A model generated the notes under the pieces. That model was not told the origin of the DNA and did not search any database. It saw only the letters and a list, made by a program, of their open reading frames with translations. A program made the position numbers and the translations under genes. DNA of 64,000 bases from Sciurus carolinensis (lineage: Eukaryota; Chordata; Mammalia; Rodentia; Sciuridae), in the NCBI RefSeq assembly GCF_902686445.1, contig NC_062229.1:62001-126000 (forward strand), read 5' to 3'. Position 1 is the first letter of the stretch. Each line of letters begins with the position of its first letter. This document shows positions 11,061 through 24,100 of this stretch, piece by piece.

Positions 11061-12326
11061 AGACCAGCCAGCCCGCCCACTCAGAGGGTCTGTCCCCCCC
11101 TCTGGTTTGCCTTCTGAGGCTCTTTCTGGTGCACTTGGCTTCTCTGGCCCCACAGGGGCGGGAGGGCCGGACGCTCGTGGCGCTGTGGCCCGGTGGCCCT
11201 AACCCGGGGGCTGCCCTGGGGCTGCTGATTTGTCCTGTCTTCCTCCTTCTCTGCTGCATTCTTGCACCTTTGTTTATGCAGTTTCATTGACATGCTGCTG
11301 GCTCCTGCCTTGGCCTCCGGAGTCACCGGGATGGCGGGCGTGGAGGCTCCTGGCCTCCCGCGGTTCCGCTCACTCCAGGTTCACTCGACTTTTAAGATCT
11401 TGTGGTGCCTCACCTGGGCTGCCATCCTGCCTTCCCGGGGTGCCCTCGGGGAGACTGAGGCAGGAGGCTGCCGGAGGGAGAGGGGCCTGAGACACTGGTG
11501 TGCTCACCCCTGGGGAGGCCTCTGGGGCTGAGGCACAGCCGCATTTGACAGAGGGGGAGACAGACTTGGTGAGCAGAGGGGCAGCCTTACAGATCCACCC
11601 AGCCGTCGAGTTGCTGTGAAACAAAGTCATTTTGTCCCTATTTTCAAAGGGAACTGAAACCGTGTGTGTATCAAGGAAGAATGTCCAGTTACAGGCCGCT
11701 GAGAACTCTCCAGACATCCAGAGAGGGCAAGAGGTGGGCCGAGGTCACACAGCAGGCAGGGTCCTCGGCTGACGCGAACCCAGGGTCCAAACCCCAGCTG
11801 GGTGAGGGCAAGCAGTGGAACACCCTGCAGCCAGTTCCCTCAGGGGCAGGACAGAAAAGGCCCAGCGAGTCCTGACCCTATTCCTGGACCCTGGGAAGCC
11901 AGCGGCAGGGTCTGTAAGCTTCGGGCACCTTCTGTTGCTTCCTCCCACCCCGAAGGGACAGGGAGACAGGCCGCCCTGGCCACCGGCTGCCTTGGGCCGC
12001 CGGCCTCGCTGCAGCCCCGGTCCTGGCAGAAGGCCCCTGGAGCTGCCCACCCTCCAGATCCTGCTCCTGACCCCTCGGCCCTGCTGTGCCTCCCTGAGGC
12101 TGGGCCCAGGTCCCCGACAGCCCCCCGGGAAAGGCACGCACGCGGGCAGGGGAGGCTTCTGCTGGGACCTCCCCTGGAGTGAGGCCCCTCGCCCCCAGCC
12201 ACCAGGGGAACCCTGAGGCCAAAGGGCAGTGGCGACCCCTGGGCAGCTCCTGGTCCTGGCCTACGGAACGGCCAGCTGGACCTGTGCCCTGGGCTTGGGC
12301 TCTGCTGCACTGAGGCCGGTGGATGG

Positions 12327-12642
12327 GCGAGGACCTCCTCCCCAGCTCCTGCCCACGGCTGGAGCGTCCTCCATGAGAGGACGGGGCCCGGCTGTGGTTG
12401 TCTGTGCGAGGACCTCCTCCCCAGCTCCTGCCCACGGCTGGAGCGTCCTCCATGAGAGGACGGGGCCCGGCTGTGGTTGTCTGTGCGAGGACCTCCTCCC
12501 CAGCTCCTGCCCACGGCTGGAGCGTCCTCCATGAGAGGACGGGACCCGGCTGTGGTTGTCTGTGCGAGGACCTCCTCCCCAGCTCCTGCCCACGGCTGGA
12601 GCGTCCTCCATGAGAGGACGGGACCCGGCTGTGGTTGTCTGC
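12327..12642. repeat. 79-bp tandem repeat, four copies
   Basis: Copies start at 12327, 12406, 12485 and 12564, each beginning gcgaggacctcctccccagc. They are nearly identical, differing mainly by ggggccc versus gggaccc. As 79 leaves remainder 1 on division by 3, each copy moves to the next frame, which creates a long spurious minus-strand open frame. Confidence 0.95.
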
Positions 12643-13377
12643 GCTGAGACTCCATCAGCTGCTGTGAGAAGTTCTGGGAGCCACAGAGAACGGCTGCCTG
12701 CGTCTGGCCCTTGGGACCCAAGGCCGGGGTCCAGCCACCATGCAGAGTGTGGGTGGGGGCCAGGTCAGGGTGGACCCCCGGGAGCCCAGGACCCGCTGGG
12801 AGGCGAGCAGGGCTCTTGCAGGGCAGGCGGCGGGCGCGGGGCTGGCAGTGGATTCCCGGCAGGCGACTTCCAGGCACCTGGACCCCAACTGCACTTAGGC
12901 GGCTGGAAGGGGCTGGAACTGGAGTGTCAGCCGGAGCCCGGGAGCCCAGACCTGGCCGCCTGGCAGCTGGACACTGTCACGCAGCCCCACTGGGGACCAC
13001 GGGAAGTTCTCCAGGTGCTACCGAGCGGCCCTGGTCAGCAAGTCCCGGCAGGATGAAGGATCCCACAGGGAACAGCAGAGGCGGACACCTCCCCTCCTGC
13101 GATGTGGCCAGCAGACGGTGAAGGGCTGGCCCTGTGGGTAAAAGCCACCTGAAGTGGCCATGTGGCCGCACCTCCCCTCCTGGGCTGCTCAGGAGTCCCA
13201 CCTGTGCTTCCTCAGCAGCAGGGAGCCGGGCAGAGGGTGGAGCCGGTGCCCCCCGGGGTGCAGGGCTGCCGGCCATGGACAGCCACCTAGGGCAGCCACC
13301 CGACGCCGCTGCCTGGGGCTCGTCCATGCCGGGAGAGCCCAGCACTGGGCCTCACCAGCACCCCTTTCTTGGAGGCT

Positions 13378-13600
13378 TTATTTTTTGAGCAGTTTTAAAT
13401 TTACAGAAAAGTAGGGCGGAGTAGGAGGCGTCCCTGTGCCCGGCCTTCCGGGCTGAGTTCTGTGGACACAGTCTTCCGCCCACTCGTGAGCATACTCCAG
13501 GGTCTCTCCCGGCACGCACGCTGCCGGGTCTGGTAACCCGACGACACCTGTCCCCACACAGACCAGGCATTCCAGGGCCCTAGAAGTCCTCCAGGCCCCG
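13378..13600. repeat. Degenerate L1-like segment
   Basis: The stretch 'gagcagttttaaatttacag' and the text after it resemble the old L1 sequence that normally reads ...gcagtttcaggtttacagaa.... Assignment is from memory of the family. Confidence 0.5.
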
Positions 13601-14384
13601 CCTGCCCGCCCCCGGCCCCCGCCTGCAGCCCTGCTCCTCCCTCTCGGCAGCCTGCCTGTGAGGTCCTGGGTCTCCGGGCTCCGAGCTCCTTCTTTCCAGC
13701 CGAGTGAAGCCTGCCGTCTGGCTGGACCCGGTGGCCTCTCCTGCCAGGAATCTAGACTACCCAGGTCTGGGCTGCCGTGATGAGGCCGGCACTCCTGCCC
13801 GGCTCCCACCACCCGACCCCCAGAGACTGATCCCAACCTCAGTCCCCAGCTGCAGGAAGGCCTGGAGGGGTGAGCGAGCACCGGGGCAGGAGCAGGCAGG
13901 GACCTCCCGTCCCTCTCTCGCGCCACGGGCGGCCCCGGTGGACGCTCACCAACCTGGGGAGTCTTCGCTTCTCAGGAACAGGAACCTCCAGACTCAGAGT
14001 TGGGGCAAAACAACCCAGCAGGTTTTTCCAGGGCAGCCGCTCGCCGTGGGCTTGCCTGGACTTGCTGAAATTTCTCAATTTCCCTGCTGGGCACGAGACG
14101 GAAAGGTGCTTCGCCATCAGACATGCGGCTTCAAGGCCATCCCTGACTGCTCCAGGAGGGGCTGGCGGGGCCACGGGAACCCGGGTGGCAGGTGGGGCCT
14201 TGGGCTAGAGCCCCGGCTCAGGACTGTCCTCAGGGTGCGGACAGGGCTCCTGGGGGGCCAGGCGAGCTGTGCAGCCTCCTTGCTCCTGGGGTGCACCCCA
14301 GATGCCTGAAAACACATCCACAAAAAGCCCACACACAGAGGAGGGGAAGCCCAGGTGGAGAGACACCGGCCAGCCCCTGTAGCG

Positions 14385-14545
14385 TCCCTTGGCCACCAGC
14401 AGGAAGGTGACCGCTGCAGCGTGGAGGGACCTGAGGGCCTTGTGCTCAGTGAGAGCCAGACACACAGGACACAGTGTACGACCCAGGGACGGGGGGTCCA
14501 GGACAGGGGAGTCCACAGACAGGGTGTGTACTGGTGGATGCGGGG
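14385..14545. repeat. Degenerate L1-like dispersed repeat
   Basis: Same family as 9650-9790 and 20690-20845 (cacagtgtacgaccc, gtccaggacagg, gtccacag). Confidence 0.55.
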
Positions 14546-14714
14546 CCGGGAGGGACAGGGGCCTGCTCAGGGGCAGGGTCTGGCCTTTAGGGTGAGGAGG
14601 ATGCTCTAGAGTTGGGCAGAGGGGATTTCTGCACACCTCTGGATGTGCCAGCTTCATCTACTAAGATCGAGTAGCTTCACTCAGATGGACCCTGAATTCA
14701 GGGGCTTGTTTGTT

Positions 14715-15260
14715 CACTGTTCGTTTCCATCGCTGTGAGAAATACACGTGAGGAAATCAGCTTAGAAACAAAAAAGAGAAACAGGAAACAAAAACGAAAG
14801 CCAACTTAGAGGAAGAAAGGTTTGCTTTGGCTCTTGGTCTCAGAGGTCAGGTCTGGGGCCACTTGACCCACTGATCCCGGAGCAGAGAGCAGAGAGGCCG
14901 CAGGGTACAGGGGCCTCAGGTCTGTGCTGGCCATCCTGGGGCAGCCGAGGGGCTGAGGCCCGGCAAGTGTCCCCCCGTGGGTGATGAGCCCAGGGACTGA
15001 TGCACTGGGGACATGGAACTAGCCACCAGGGGAGGCTGCAGTTTGGTCCTCCGTCCCCAGAGTTCTGAGGACAGTCGCCTGCTCTTCTTCTGTCTTCCGG
15101 CAGGGCTGGGGATAGACCTCGGGCTGCGGCATGCTGGGGACATGTCCTCCCACCCCACAACAGCCCAGCCCGCCCCAGGACAAGGACAGGCCGCTGTCCA
15201 GTGCTCTGGCTAAGCTCTGGCTCCAGGCTGAGGCCTAACCCTTAACTTCCCATTAACCTT
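14715..15260. repeat. Dispersed repeat of unidentified family
   Basis: It opens with 'tttccatcgctgtgagaaat' and 'aggaagaaaggtttgctttg', a pattern shared with 21660-21800 and 21925-22020. Within it, 15105-15150 looks like an ID fragment. I cannot name the family. Confidence 0.45.
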
Positions 15261-15874
15261 ATTTTCCTATGCGAGGGGTCCAAGCCACGCAGGAAGGGCG
15301 TCCACCCCTTGCCCCTCAGGGCCACAGCAGGCCCCTCAGTCTCCTAGGGGCAGCCCAGGCCCCCACACGCAGGGGCTCCAGCAGGAGCAGGGCCGACTGG
15401 GTGTGGGCATCACAGGGGGCCTGCTTCTACCACAGCCCACCATCCCGGGGTCCACAAGCCAGCTCCTCGGGTGGCTCCCACCACTGGCCACCCGCTGGGA
15501 TTCTCCAGGGCAGTCTTAGGTCCAAGCACAGGCTCTGGGGACGGGCTGGGCCGACCCCAGTGAGTGCTTTGGGGAGTGACAGATGTGGGCCTCAGTGGAG
15601 CCCGCTGCCCCGGGGTCTGCCTCCCTGCCCCTCCTGAGGTCCAGACCTCAGGGTCCATAGAGACCCAACCTGACGTGTGGGCAGCAGTAATCTCATCTTC
15701 CCATCCTGGTCTCCCTCTGTCACAAAGTGGGGCAGGACAGGGGCGGGAGCCGGCTGCACAGCTGGGTGTCCTCGAGCCTGGGAGGGCAGGTCTGCCCGGA
15801 GCCACAGGGGCCGCGGGGGGAGGCTGGGAGGCCTGGGGACTGGGGGACTGGATGCACAGACCAAAACCAAACAG

Positions 15875-15960
15875 GGTCACGGAGCTCAGTGGTCAGCATA
15901 GCCCAGCACGCGCAAGGCCCACGGCCCAGCCCCAGCACCAAGAAACAGAAGGGCGAGAAG
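15875..15960 (+). repeat. ID SINE fragment
   Basis: Contains acggagctcagtggtcagca followed by gcaaggccc and cagccccagcaccaagaaac. Confidence 0.65.
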
Positions 15961-16887
15961 CCACCAAGTGTGTACCTGGAGTGGGCACCACCCAGGGGTG
16001 CCACGGGGAGACCGAGGGCACCCAGTGTCCGGTGCCAGGCAGGGCTCAGGCTGGGGAAGCCAAACACCAAGTCCAGACAGGGAGAGGAATTCCTGGCAGA
16101 GTCTAGTTTAAACAGACAAACAAACAGTGTGAGAAGGAGCCTGGACGGAGGAATGCACGGTGCTGCTCCGCCCAGGACCGCGGACCCTCAGCCGCGGGAC
16201 ACACAGGCCAGGGACCCGGAGGAGGGACGCTAAGTGCCAGGAGCCCGTGTGGACGGCCGGCCAGGCCCTTCTCCCTCGCCGTCTCTGCTTTATCACCTCA
16301 TTCCTCAGCTGGGAGGTAAAATATCAAAGACGCACTTCAGAGATCCAGAGGCATTTGGGGTTCTTGACGGGGTCAGCTTCTCCTCCAGGGGACTTGGGGC
16401 TATTGGCTTTAAATTCTCCAGGGTCAGGGGAACAGGGAACCCCAGGGAGGGTCTCAGACAGAAGAATTGCAGGGCGATGTGGCCAGGAACTTTGCAGGAG
16501 GCTGGAAAAGTACTGGATTTTAGCAACTGAGGCATGTCCCCCGCTGCCTGGGTGCCTGGCCGGAATCCCCCACAATATCTGGAAGTGACAAAGGACATTC
16601 CAGAGGCCCTGCTTTGGAGATAAATACGAACTTCTCAGAGTGTTTGTTTTTATTGTTGGGACCTATTTTATCTTGAGAAGAAGAGGAAGTTGCCTGGAAA
16701 ACAGGGAGGGGCCGTGGTGAGGGAGGCTGGTGAGGCCTGCCGCCGTCGTCCGGGTGATCCCACAGCCTCCCTCCAGGGACGTCCAGGAGTTCAGACCCTG
16801 TCAGCTCCACAGAGCGGCCTGGGAGGAAAGGGCTCAGTGTCGCTTGACTTTTATTTAAAAACTTAAAATGAGGGGGTCAGATTCTTT

Positions 16888-17055
16888 GGCCGGGCCTGTT
16901 ATCCTAGCTGCGGGGGAGGCTGAGGCAGGAGGATACAAGTTCAAGGCCAGCCTCAGCAACTTATCAAGACCCCAGTCTCAAAATAAACAGGGTTGGGGGT
17001 GTAGCTCAGTGGTAGAGCATCTCTGTTTAAATTCGCAGCACAAAAAGAAAAGAAG
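16888..17055 (+). repeat. B1-dID SINE
   Basis: The left part contains ggctgaggcaggaggatac and aaggccagcctcagcaac; the ID part contains ggggtgtagctcagtggtag. Confidence 0.9.
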
Positions 17056-17639
17056 GAACATGCCTTATTTGGGTGAAAGAGAATAAGCTAAAGCTACAAA
17101 ATAAAAATTTGAAAACTTACACAATGTATCAATGCCCACAGTATCAACAGTGGTTGCCTTTGGGTCACTGGGGTGTTTGTCTTCTCCTTTGTAGCTCATT
17201 CTAATTTTAAATGTTTTTCTAGCAGCTGGGAGACTTGGAATTTGTTTTCAAATGTATCAAGGAGACAAATGGACACAAAGCTGTGCAGACTCTGGCTCAC
17301 CCTGCAGATCCAGCTGCGAAGGAGGTGGGAGAGGCTGGAAGGAGGATCCTCCTCCGGGAGTGACTGGGGCCACTGTAAGACTGCGTCAGCACAGTTCCCC
17401 GCAGCGTGCACGTGTGCACACGCACATGCATGCACATGCTATTTTTGGATATGAACTTATTTTCCATAGGAAGCATTTGGAAGGAGGAGATCTGCCATTG
17501 AAGGTGGCTGTTTACAGACGCAGGTCAGCTCTCTTCCACTGGGTCCTGGGGTTGCATACAGGGAGCGCAGGCATGATCTCTAGGATCCATAGGCAACACA
17601 TTCATGAACGCCTCGGAACAGGCACAGCCCGTCCTCTGG

Positions 17640-17900
17640 CCTGCTGTGGTGGGTCCCGTCCCGCCTCTGGATCCCCCGTTCTGGACGTCCCTGTCCCCGG
17701 TCAGGCACTGTGGCCCATGCATCTGGCTCTCACTGAGTGTGAGGTCCTCAGGTCCAGCCACGCTGCAGCTGTCACTGCACTCCTGCCCTGGCCAAGGACG
17801 CTGCAGGTGTGCGTGGCCAGGCTGTGGGTCCGTCCTGCAGTGGTTGGCCCTTCGGGTTGCCTCTGTGTTCTGATGCCTGTGACGAGCGTGGCTGTCGGCT
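17640..17900. repeat. Degenerate L1-like dispersed repeat
   Basis: It is a direct match to 48440-48560 over 'cactgtggccc...ctggctctca...cctcaggtcca' and 'ctgccctggccaaggacgct'. Order and spacing mirror the conserved end of old L1 elements. Confidence 0.6.
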
Positions 17901-18124
17901 TCTGCGTGCCACTTCTGAGTTGGGTGTGTGTTCTAGACCCGGGCGTCTGCCTGGGATTGGGCTTGCTGGACCTGTGCAGACTGCGTCACACCTTTGTTGG
18001 AGCCGCCAGCCAGTGTCCAGCAGCGGTGCCCGTGAGGCTTGCGACCCCTGCATGCTGCTGCCGGCTCTCCCCAGGGACACCTTTGGCTCACAGTCACCCC
18101 AGTGCACGTGAGTGTCTCCCTGTG

Positions 18125-18245
18125 GCTTTGGTGCTGGGGACTGAGCAAGAGGGCTCTTCCCCTGGACTGTAGCTCAGTCCTGTGCACTGTGGCTGGGGGT
18201 ACCTTCTTGCTGTGTTGTCCAGGGTGGCAGGCTGGCCCCTACATG
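18125..18245 (-). repeat. Degenerate B1/ID SINE, minus orientation
   Basis: Starts gtgctggggactgagcaaga, the reverse of an ID right end, and continues into a worn B1-like part (tgttgtccagggtggcaggc). Confidence 0.5.
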
Positions 18246-18799
18246 TGGTCTACAGAAATGGCTGGCTCTGCCACACTCCTTCCCTTCTCTCTCCCTCTGT
18301 CCCCACCTCTGGGGTAGCTATGAGCAGAGGCCTCAGCCCTGGCCAGTGCAGGAAGGGCCTCAGGACCCCCTTCAGCTGAGACCTGACAGCCCCCAGGCCT
18401 CGTCCTTCGGAAACTGTGCTGCTGGCCTCTGGGCCTGTGGGCAGGAGCTCCCTGCCCCTCCTGCTCTGACACAGCCCCAGGTGGGCAGCCACACTGTGGC
18501 CACCTGAGCCGGGGCCTGAGGCCCAGGCCGAGTGTCCATTACCTGCTTTAACTATTGATGATGGCAGCAGTCACCACTGAGAGCCACTGTCTTCGGTTTC
18601 CTGTATCACCTGTGACGAAACTGGGAGGTGTCCACTCATCCTGCCCTGGACCCCATGGATCGGCTGGGGCCTCCTGGGGCTGCATACCTTCTACACCAGA
18701 CTCCTCCAGAATTTGCTTAATCGGGCCCCAAACCAGGGGCACAATTTCAGGGGATGCTGGGGCTTTTAATGGGACTCCCCTGGACACCATGGACGTGGG

Positions 18800-18935
18800 A
18801 CGGGGTCATTCTGCAGTGGTGTCTTGGGCTGCAGGGAGCTAGGGCAGCATCCCTGGCCTCTACCCACCTATGCCAGGAGCTCCCCCAGTCCAGACAGCCA
18901 CCACTGTCTCCAGCATGACCAGGGGCCCAGGCAGC
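18800..18935. mobile_element. MER5-like DNA transposon remnant (hAT-Charlie)
   Basis: The phrase 'agcatccctggcctctaccc' followed by 'gccaggagc' and 'cactgtctccag' matches the recognisable core of MER5 elements. Confidence 0.7.
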
Positions 18936-20499
18936 CGCTGCGTGGAGAGGTCTCCAATTTCCCCTGTGGCTCGCTCTCCTACCCAGGGCCTCGTTCCTGT
19001 CCATCATAAAGTCAAGGTCTGCAGCTGAGCGGACAGAGTCCAGTCAGGGCCAGGAGGGCTTTCCATGGACGGGCCAGGTGGGTCTCCTTGTGCAGCTGGG
19101 GCTGTTGTGGCAGCATCTCCCTCCCCAATAGCCCCGGCAGATGACCCTGGGGACGCACAGCAAGCAGATGGCCACAGATCACTTACACAGGCTCACGTTC
19201 CCTGCCCACACGGGGACACCTCCCTTTAATAAATTTTGCAGGGCCGCGGAGGCAAGCTGGCAGGCGGGCTCCCGTCTTCCCGCCCTGCTCCACTGGCCTG
19301 GCCTGGGAGCCCCATGCCCTGGGTTCTTGCCCGCCGCACTAGCCAGCTTCCACAGCAACAGCTTCACTGTCCTGGAGGGCAGGGGACAGAGGCAGGCTGT
19401 GCCAGCCCAGGCTTCAGGAGGCTCCGTGCCCCTGGAGGGAGCCACGTTCCAGGCTCAACTCCCTGGGGTCTGCCCGCGACCCCTTGCTGGGGCACAGTCT
19501 CACGTGGCCACCTAGCACCTGGCCAACCTGCCTACGTTGCAGACGTGAGTCCAAAAGTTGGGTCCCTCTTGCACCTGGCCTGGCTCCCGAAGTGACCAAT
19601 CCTCTTTCTTGTTCACTCCTTCCTCCTGGGGGACTTGATGGTGTCCCAGCCCTTCCTGAGGTCTGTGTCCTGTGCGGCTGCCTGTGGAGGCCCCCCCTGC
19701 GTGTTTTCATCATCTGGCCTCCTGAGAGGCCCAGGCATCCTGCACTGCCCGCAGGCCCAGCACACCCCTTGAAAACCATGGCAGGTGGACACTTGAGACA
19801 AAGATTCTTGCATTCCGGGGCCCTCCAGTGTGGGAGGGGACCGAGGCCAGGGCAGCAGCCAGGGCCTGCTGACAGCACAGACCCTGGACGGGCGGGAGGA
19901 CGGGGCAGGAGGACGGGGCCGCCCAGAGGCGCTGTGCCCTGTCCCCCTCAGGCGCAGGGAGAACCTGACCGTCCCAGCGAGGGGCGTGCCCCGGAGCCCC
20001 GAGGGCTGTGCTGACAGGGTCACCAGGGTCCTGGGGGGCCCCGGGCAGGTGAAGGGCACTAAGGGGAGCGGCAATGTGGTCACAAGCGTTGGCAGGACGC
20101 AGAGGGACTGGAACCCCTTTTGGGCTGCAGGTCACGTCTGGCATTTCCTCCAAGGGCCACACCTGGAATTAACACAGGGCCCAGCAGGTCCGTCCCCAGG
20201 GCTCTTGGTAACATCAGCTCCACCCGGGAGTGAGGCCTCGTTTGGAAACAGTCTTTACAGAGTCCATCAAGGCCAGCGCGGGCCCGGGTCCACTACGACG
20301 CGTGTCCTTACTGAAGGAGGGAAGCAGGATGCAGACCAAGCTCCGCAGAGGGGAGAAGCATCCAGACCGCGAAGCTGCCAGGTCCCAGCCGGACCCCTCG
20401 GCCCCGAGCGCCGGCCCTTCACAGCCTGGCCTTGGGCCTCTGGCTCCAGAGCCGAGGGAGAATGGGCATCGGGTCTTTAGGCCAATGAGTCCCTTCTTC

Positions 20500-20845
20500 C
20501 TTTTTAGTGCTGGGGATTGACCCCAGGGGTGCGCCATCCCTGAGCCACACCCCAGCAAGGTCTCCCCAAGGCGCTGAGGCTGGCCTCGAATTTGCTGTCT
20601 GCCTGCCTCCCAACTCCCAGGTTGCTGGGGTGACAGGCGTGGCCCCCATGCCCGCCGCAGGGAGACGCTGGTGACCGCCGCCCTGGCAGAGCTGCGACCT
20701 CAGCCCGGCAGGAGCGAGGTGATGCAGCTGGGGACCCCATGCCAGTGAGAGGCAGACACAAGGCCACAGTGTGACCAGTGTCGGAGACGTCCAGGACGGC
20801 AGAGTCCAGAGAGGGACGTGGACCTGTGGGTGCAGGGCTTGAGGC
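20500..20845 (-). repeat. B1-dID SINE (20500-20645) next to L1-like piece (20690-20845)
   Basis: The SINE reads gtgctggggattgaccccag on plus and ends with ggttgctggggtgacaggcg. The following block carries the shared 'cacagtgtgacc ... gtccaggacgg ... gtccagag' string. Confidence 0.75.
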
Positions 20846-21336
20846 GGGCTGCCCGGGGACAGGCTCCTCCTGGAGGCTCGGACTTTGCTTGAACGGGCCG
20901 TGCTGACGGCAGCGAGCGTGGAGAGCCAGCAACCTGTCAGGCTGCAGTCCCTCGCTGACAGCTGCAGTCAGGGCGCCTGGCGTGGGCTCGGCACCGGGCC
21001 GGGTGGTTCTGGGGCGTCCCTCTGGCTGCTTGGACTCTGCAGACGCCTGAGCAGATGGTGCCAGGCGCCGCCCCCGCAGTCTCCCCTCCTGCGCCTCCTT
21101 CTGGGTGCCTGCACTCCCCAGGTGTGCCCACCGTGCCTCCGCGGGCGGCTCTGCAGATGCACACGCCAGGCTTCTCCTGCTGGGGCCGTGCTCAGGGTCC
21201 TCCCTGCCCTGCCCATGCAGCCTCCACGCCCCCGACCAGGTGCTGCCGGCCCAGGACAGGTCCTGGGAGCTCCCCAGATGCAAGGTGCCGGCCGGGACTG
21301 TTCGGGTGCATGGGGGGGCTCAAGAAATCACGAGGG

Positions 21337-21470
21337 TGGGGCTGGGGCTGGGGCTCAGTGGTGGCCGCTGGCCTAGCACATGGGAGGGCCCGGGTCCAAC
21401 CCTCAGCACCACATAAAAATAAATAGATAAAAGTATCGCGTCCACCTATATGTATATTTTTAAAAAAGAA
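21337..21470 (+). repeat. ID SINE
   Basis: The head ggggctggggctcagtggtg and the end ccctcagcaccacataaaaa are followed by a degenerate copy of the squirrel-type 'gcgtccacctatatg' tail. Confidence 0.85.
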
Positions 21471-21654
21471 ATCGCAAGGAGCATTTGACAAGTGCATCTA
21501 GACCATGGGTACCACAAAGAAGTAAAGTGGAAAAAACACACAAGAGGAGATGTCCTCTCGGAGACTGCCCCACAGAGCAGGGCCGGAGGCCCCCCGGCTG
21601 GCGGGAGGCTCAGCCCCCCACTGGCTGAGGGAGGGAGTCTTGAGGGCCTGTGTG

Positions 21655-22490
21655 GGGCAGCTTTCGTCGCTGTGACGAGACGCTCAGAACTGACTGCGAG
21701 GAGAAGGGCTTAATTGCTCCTGGTTACAGAGGTTCCGGCCACGGTCAGTGACACATCACTCCAGGCCTGGGTGAGGCAGGGCGCCATGGCGGAGGGCGAG
21801 GCAGAGGGAAGCAGAGCCCAGGAGAGGAGGAAGGAGCTGGGCAGAGGTGCCCTCCAGGCAGCCCTGGGCCGTCCCTCCCTCTGGGTCCCACTCCTGCCAT
21901 CTCCACCTCCCAGTCAGCCCTAGGCAGCTTGTCCATCGCTGTGACCAAAAGACACAAGGACAATTTAGAAGAGGACAGGGTCATCGGGGCCCGGGTGCGC
22001 TGGACGCCATGGGGAGGAAGGTGGAGGACGGCGGCAGCTCAGGACTGGCCATCAGGGGCCGTCCACAGAGCCACCACAGACGCGGTGCCGCCCCGCCAGC
22101 CGCAGGGTGCAGAGCCTGGGCCATCGCCACCTCTGCTCGTCCTTCCTTGCTCTGGCCTCGCCTGCAGTGAGCTGTGGGGGACCCCTTGTATCCAAACAGC
22201 AACAGCCGGTCAGCAGTCCACCCAGCCACGAGCCCCGGGTCCACACCCTTCCCCAGAGCCCCTCCCCGCACTGCTCCCTGGCCCGAGCCTGGGCACAGGA
22301 GCCTTGGGGGCACTCCAGACCGGCGGACAGCACCTTCCCAGGGCCTCCCCAGCAACGCCGTCTGCCCTTTGAATTTCATCTTCAGGTGGAGTCCGGCTAA
22401 GCCACCCAGGCTGCCCTTGAACTTGACATCCTGATGCCTCGGCTCCAGGTTGCTGGGAAGACAGATGCGGCCACCGTGCCCGGGGCTAGG
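21655..22490. repeat. Two copies of an unidentified dispersed repeat plus a B1 fragment
   Basis: 'cgtcgctgtgacgagac' at about 21665 and 'catcgctgtgaccaaaagac' at about 21933 open two related blocks, also related to 14715-15260. At 22395-22490 there is a minus-orientation B1 piece (ggctgcccttgaacttgaca). Confidence 0.45.
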
Positions 22491-23127
22491 TCTTATGCTA
22501 ACTCCACACAACCCTCCAAGGACAGCCAGACAGCAAAGCCTGTCAGCCTGGGGCTGAGCCCCTGTGCCTCTCCCAGGGACCCCAAGGAGGGCGGGAGTGG
22601 CCTACTCAGAGGACGAGAGGGCCTTGGGGCAGGAAGCCCTCTGGGAGGTGCCTGGCTGGCTGGCCTCCCACCGGGTGCAGCCCAGGCTGGGGTGGGGAGG
22701 ACACTCCCTGCAGGTGGGGGGGGCTTGGCATCTTCAGGGGCACCTGGGCCTGAGAAGGGGAAAGGGTGGTGCGGGAAGACTGCAGAGGTGGCCTTGGCCT
22801 GCGTGACAAGGGCCTGGAGCTCTCCAGGAAGTCCATCATCCTCACCTCCTGCACCAAACTGGAGGCCTGAAGGTCAGTTGTTTGCAGACCACCTGGTCGG
22901 GACACTGGAGGCCGCCCAGGCCCAGATGTGCTCAGGCCACTGAGCTCCCTTCACCTCAGGCCCCAGCTCGGAGGGTTTAGGCGTGGGCTTGCCCATCCTT
23001 ACCCTAAGCTCAGTCCAACAGAAATTTCAGAAATGGGTCGAGGAGGCTGGGAGGTCCCCTGGGGCCCCGCCCTGGATCCCTGCCCTTTGGATTTTGTAAT
23101 CAAGGCAGTAAACACACAACACCAAAA

Positions 23128-23312
23128 ATGGTTTTTGTTTTTGTTTTTTTTGGTGGTACTGTGGGGGAATAAACTCAGGGTGGCTTTACCACGGAACCAC
23201 ATCCCCAGCCCTTTTGATTTTGAGACAGGGTCTCACCAAGTTGCCGAGGCTGGCCTGGAACCTGTGATCCTCCTGCCTCAGCCTCCTGGGTAGCTGGGAT
23301 GGCAGGCATAGG
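23128..23312 (-). repeat. B1-dID SINE, minus orientation
   Basis: It includes a leading T run (A tail on minus), ggaaccacatccccagccc, gagacagggtctcaccaagt and the B1 end gcctcctgggtagctgggat. Confidence 0.9.
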
Positions 23313-23954
23313 CCCCACGCTGGGCAACAAGCGAACATTCTCCAAACACGAAGCCACTGCAGAAAGAGAAATGTTGGAAAGCCCATGGGAACGGCCGGTC
23401 TTGCCCTGCCCCTCTTTTTGAGGAAGGGGTAAACTGAGGTGTGGTCCTTCCCTCTCCATGCAAGGCCTGCATGGCTCCCCGTGGGGTCGGGTGCACCCTC
23501 CCTGTGGCAGAGGACAGTATCATCTTCCGTGGTGACAAGCAGGCGGTGTGCTCTCACAGGCAGGGCGGCCCTGAATCATTCATGAAGGGGCAGCTGGCCA
23601 GGCGGGGCCTGCTCACACAGTGCACCAGGTGCAGACAGCAGCCCTCCAATCTGCTGCCACACTCTGTGCAAAGAACGGACCCACTCTTGTCCTGTCCAGG
23701 CCCGTCCAGTGGGCTTCAGGCCCTGGGTCAGGCCCCATTGCAATGATGAAGGGCCCGCTGTGGCCCCTTCTCAGTTTGAAGCTTGGGATGATGAACAGTG
23801 CTGAGGTGGCCTCCAAACAGCTACCTCCAGCCCCACAGCGTGGATGCACTGGGAAAGGTCTTTGCAGGTCCAACTCAAGGTCTCATGGTGAGGCCACCCG
23901 GGATCATCCAGGTGGGCCCTTACTCCAATGCCAGGAGTCCCAAAGAAACACAAG

Positions 23955-24100
23955 GAGCCAGGCACAATGGCCATGCCTGTCACCTTGGTGAGGCAGGAAG
24001 CTGAGGCAGGAGGATCACAGCTTCCAGGACAGCCCAGGCAACTTGGAAAGGCCTTGTCTCAAAATGATACTGAGGATGTAACTCAGAAGGAAAAGAATCT
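23955..24100 (+). repeat. B1-dID SINE
   Basis: Contains ccaggcacaatggccatgcc, aagctgaggcaggaggatca and a decayed ID part, gaggatgtaactcagaagg. Confidence 0.8.

Larger units (their letters stand above)
8600..12320. other. Intergenic MISP-PTBP1, first part, no gene seen
   Basis: Apart from the SINE, L1-like and tandem pieces listed separately, this GC-rich DNA shows no splice-bounded coding exon that I recognise. The block 11690-11800 (aggtcacacagcaggcaggg ... cgaacccagg) resembles an old MIR element. Confidence 0.5.

Noticed and set aside
11840..12877. 345-codon minus-strand open frame
   Set aside because: It is produced by the 79-bp tandem repeat and high GC content; no known domain is seen.
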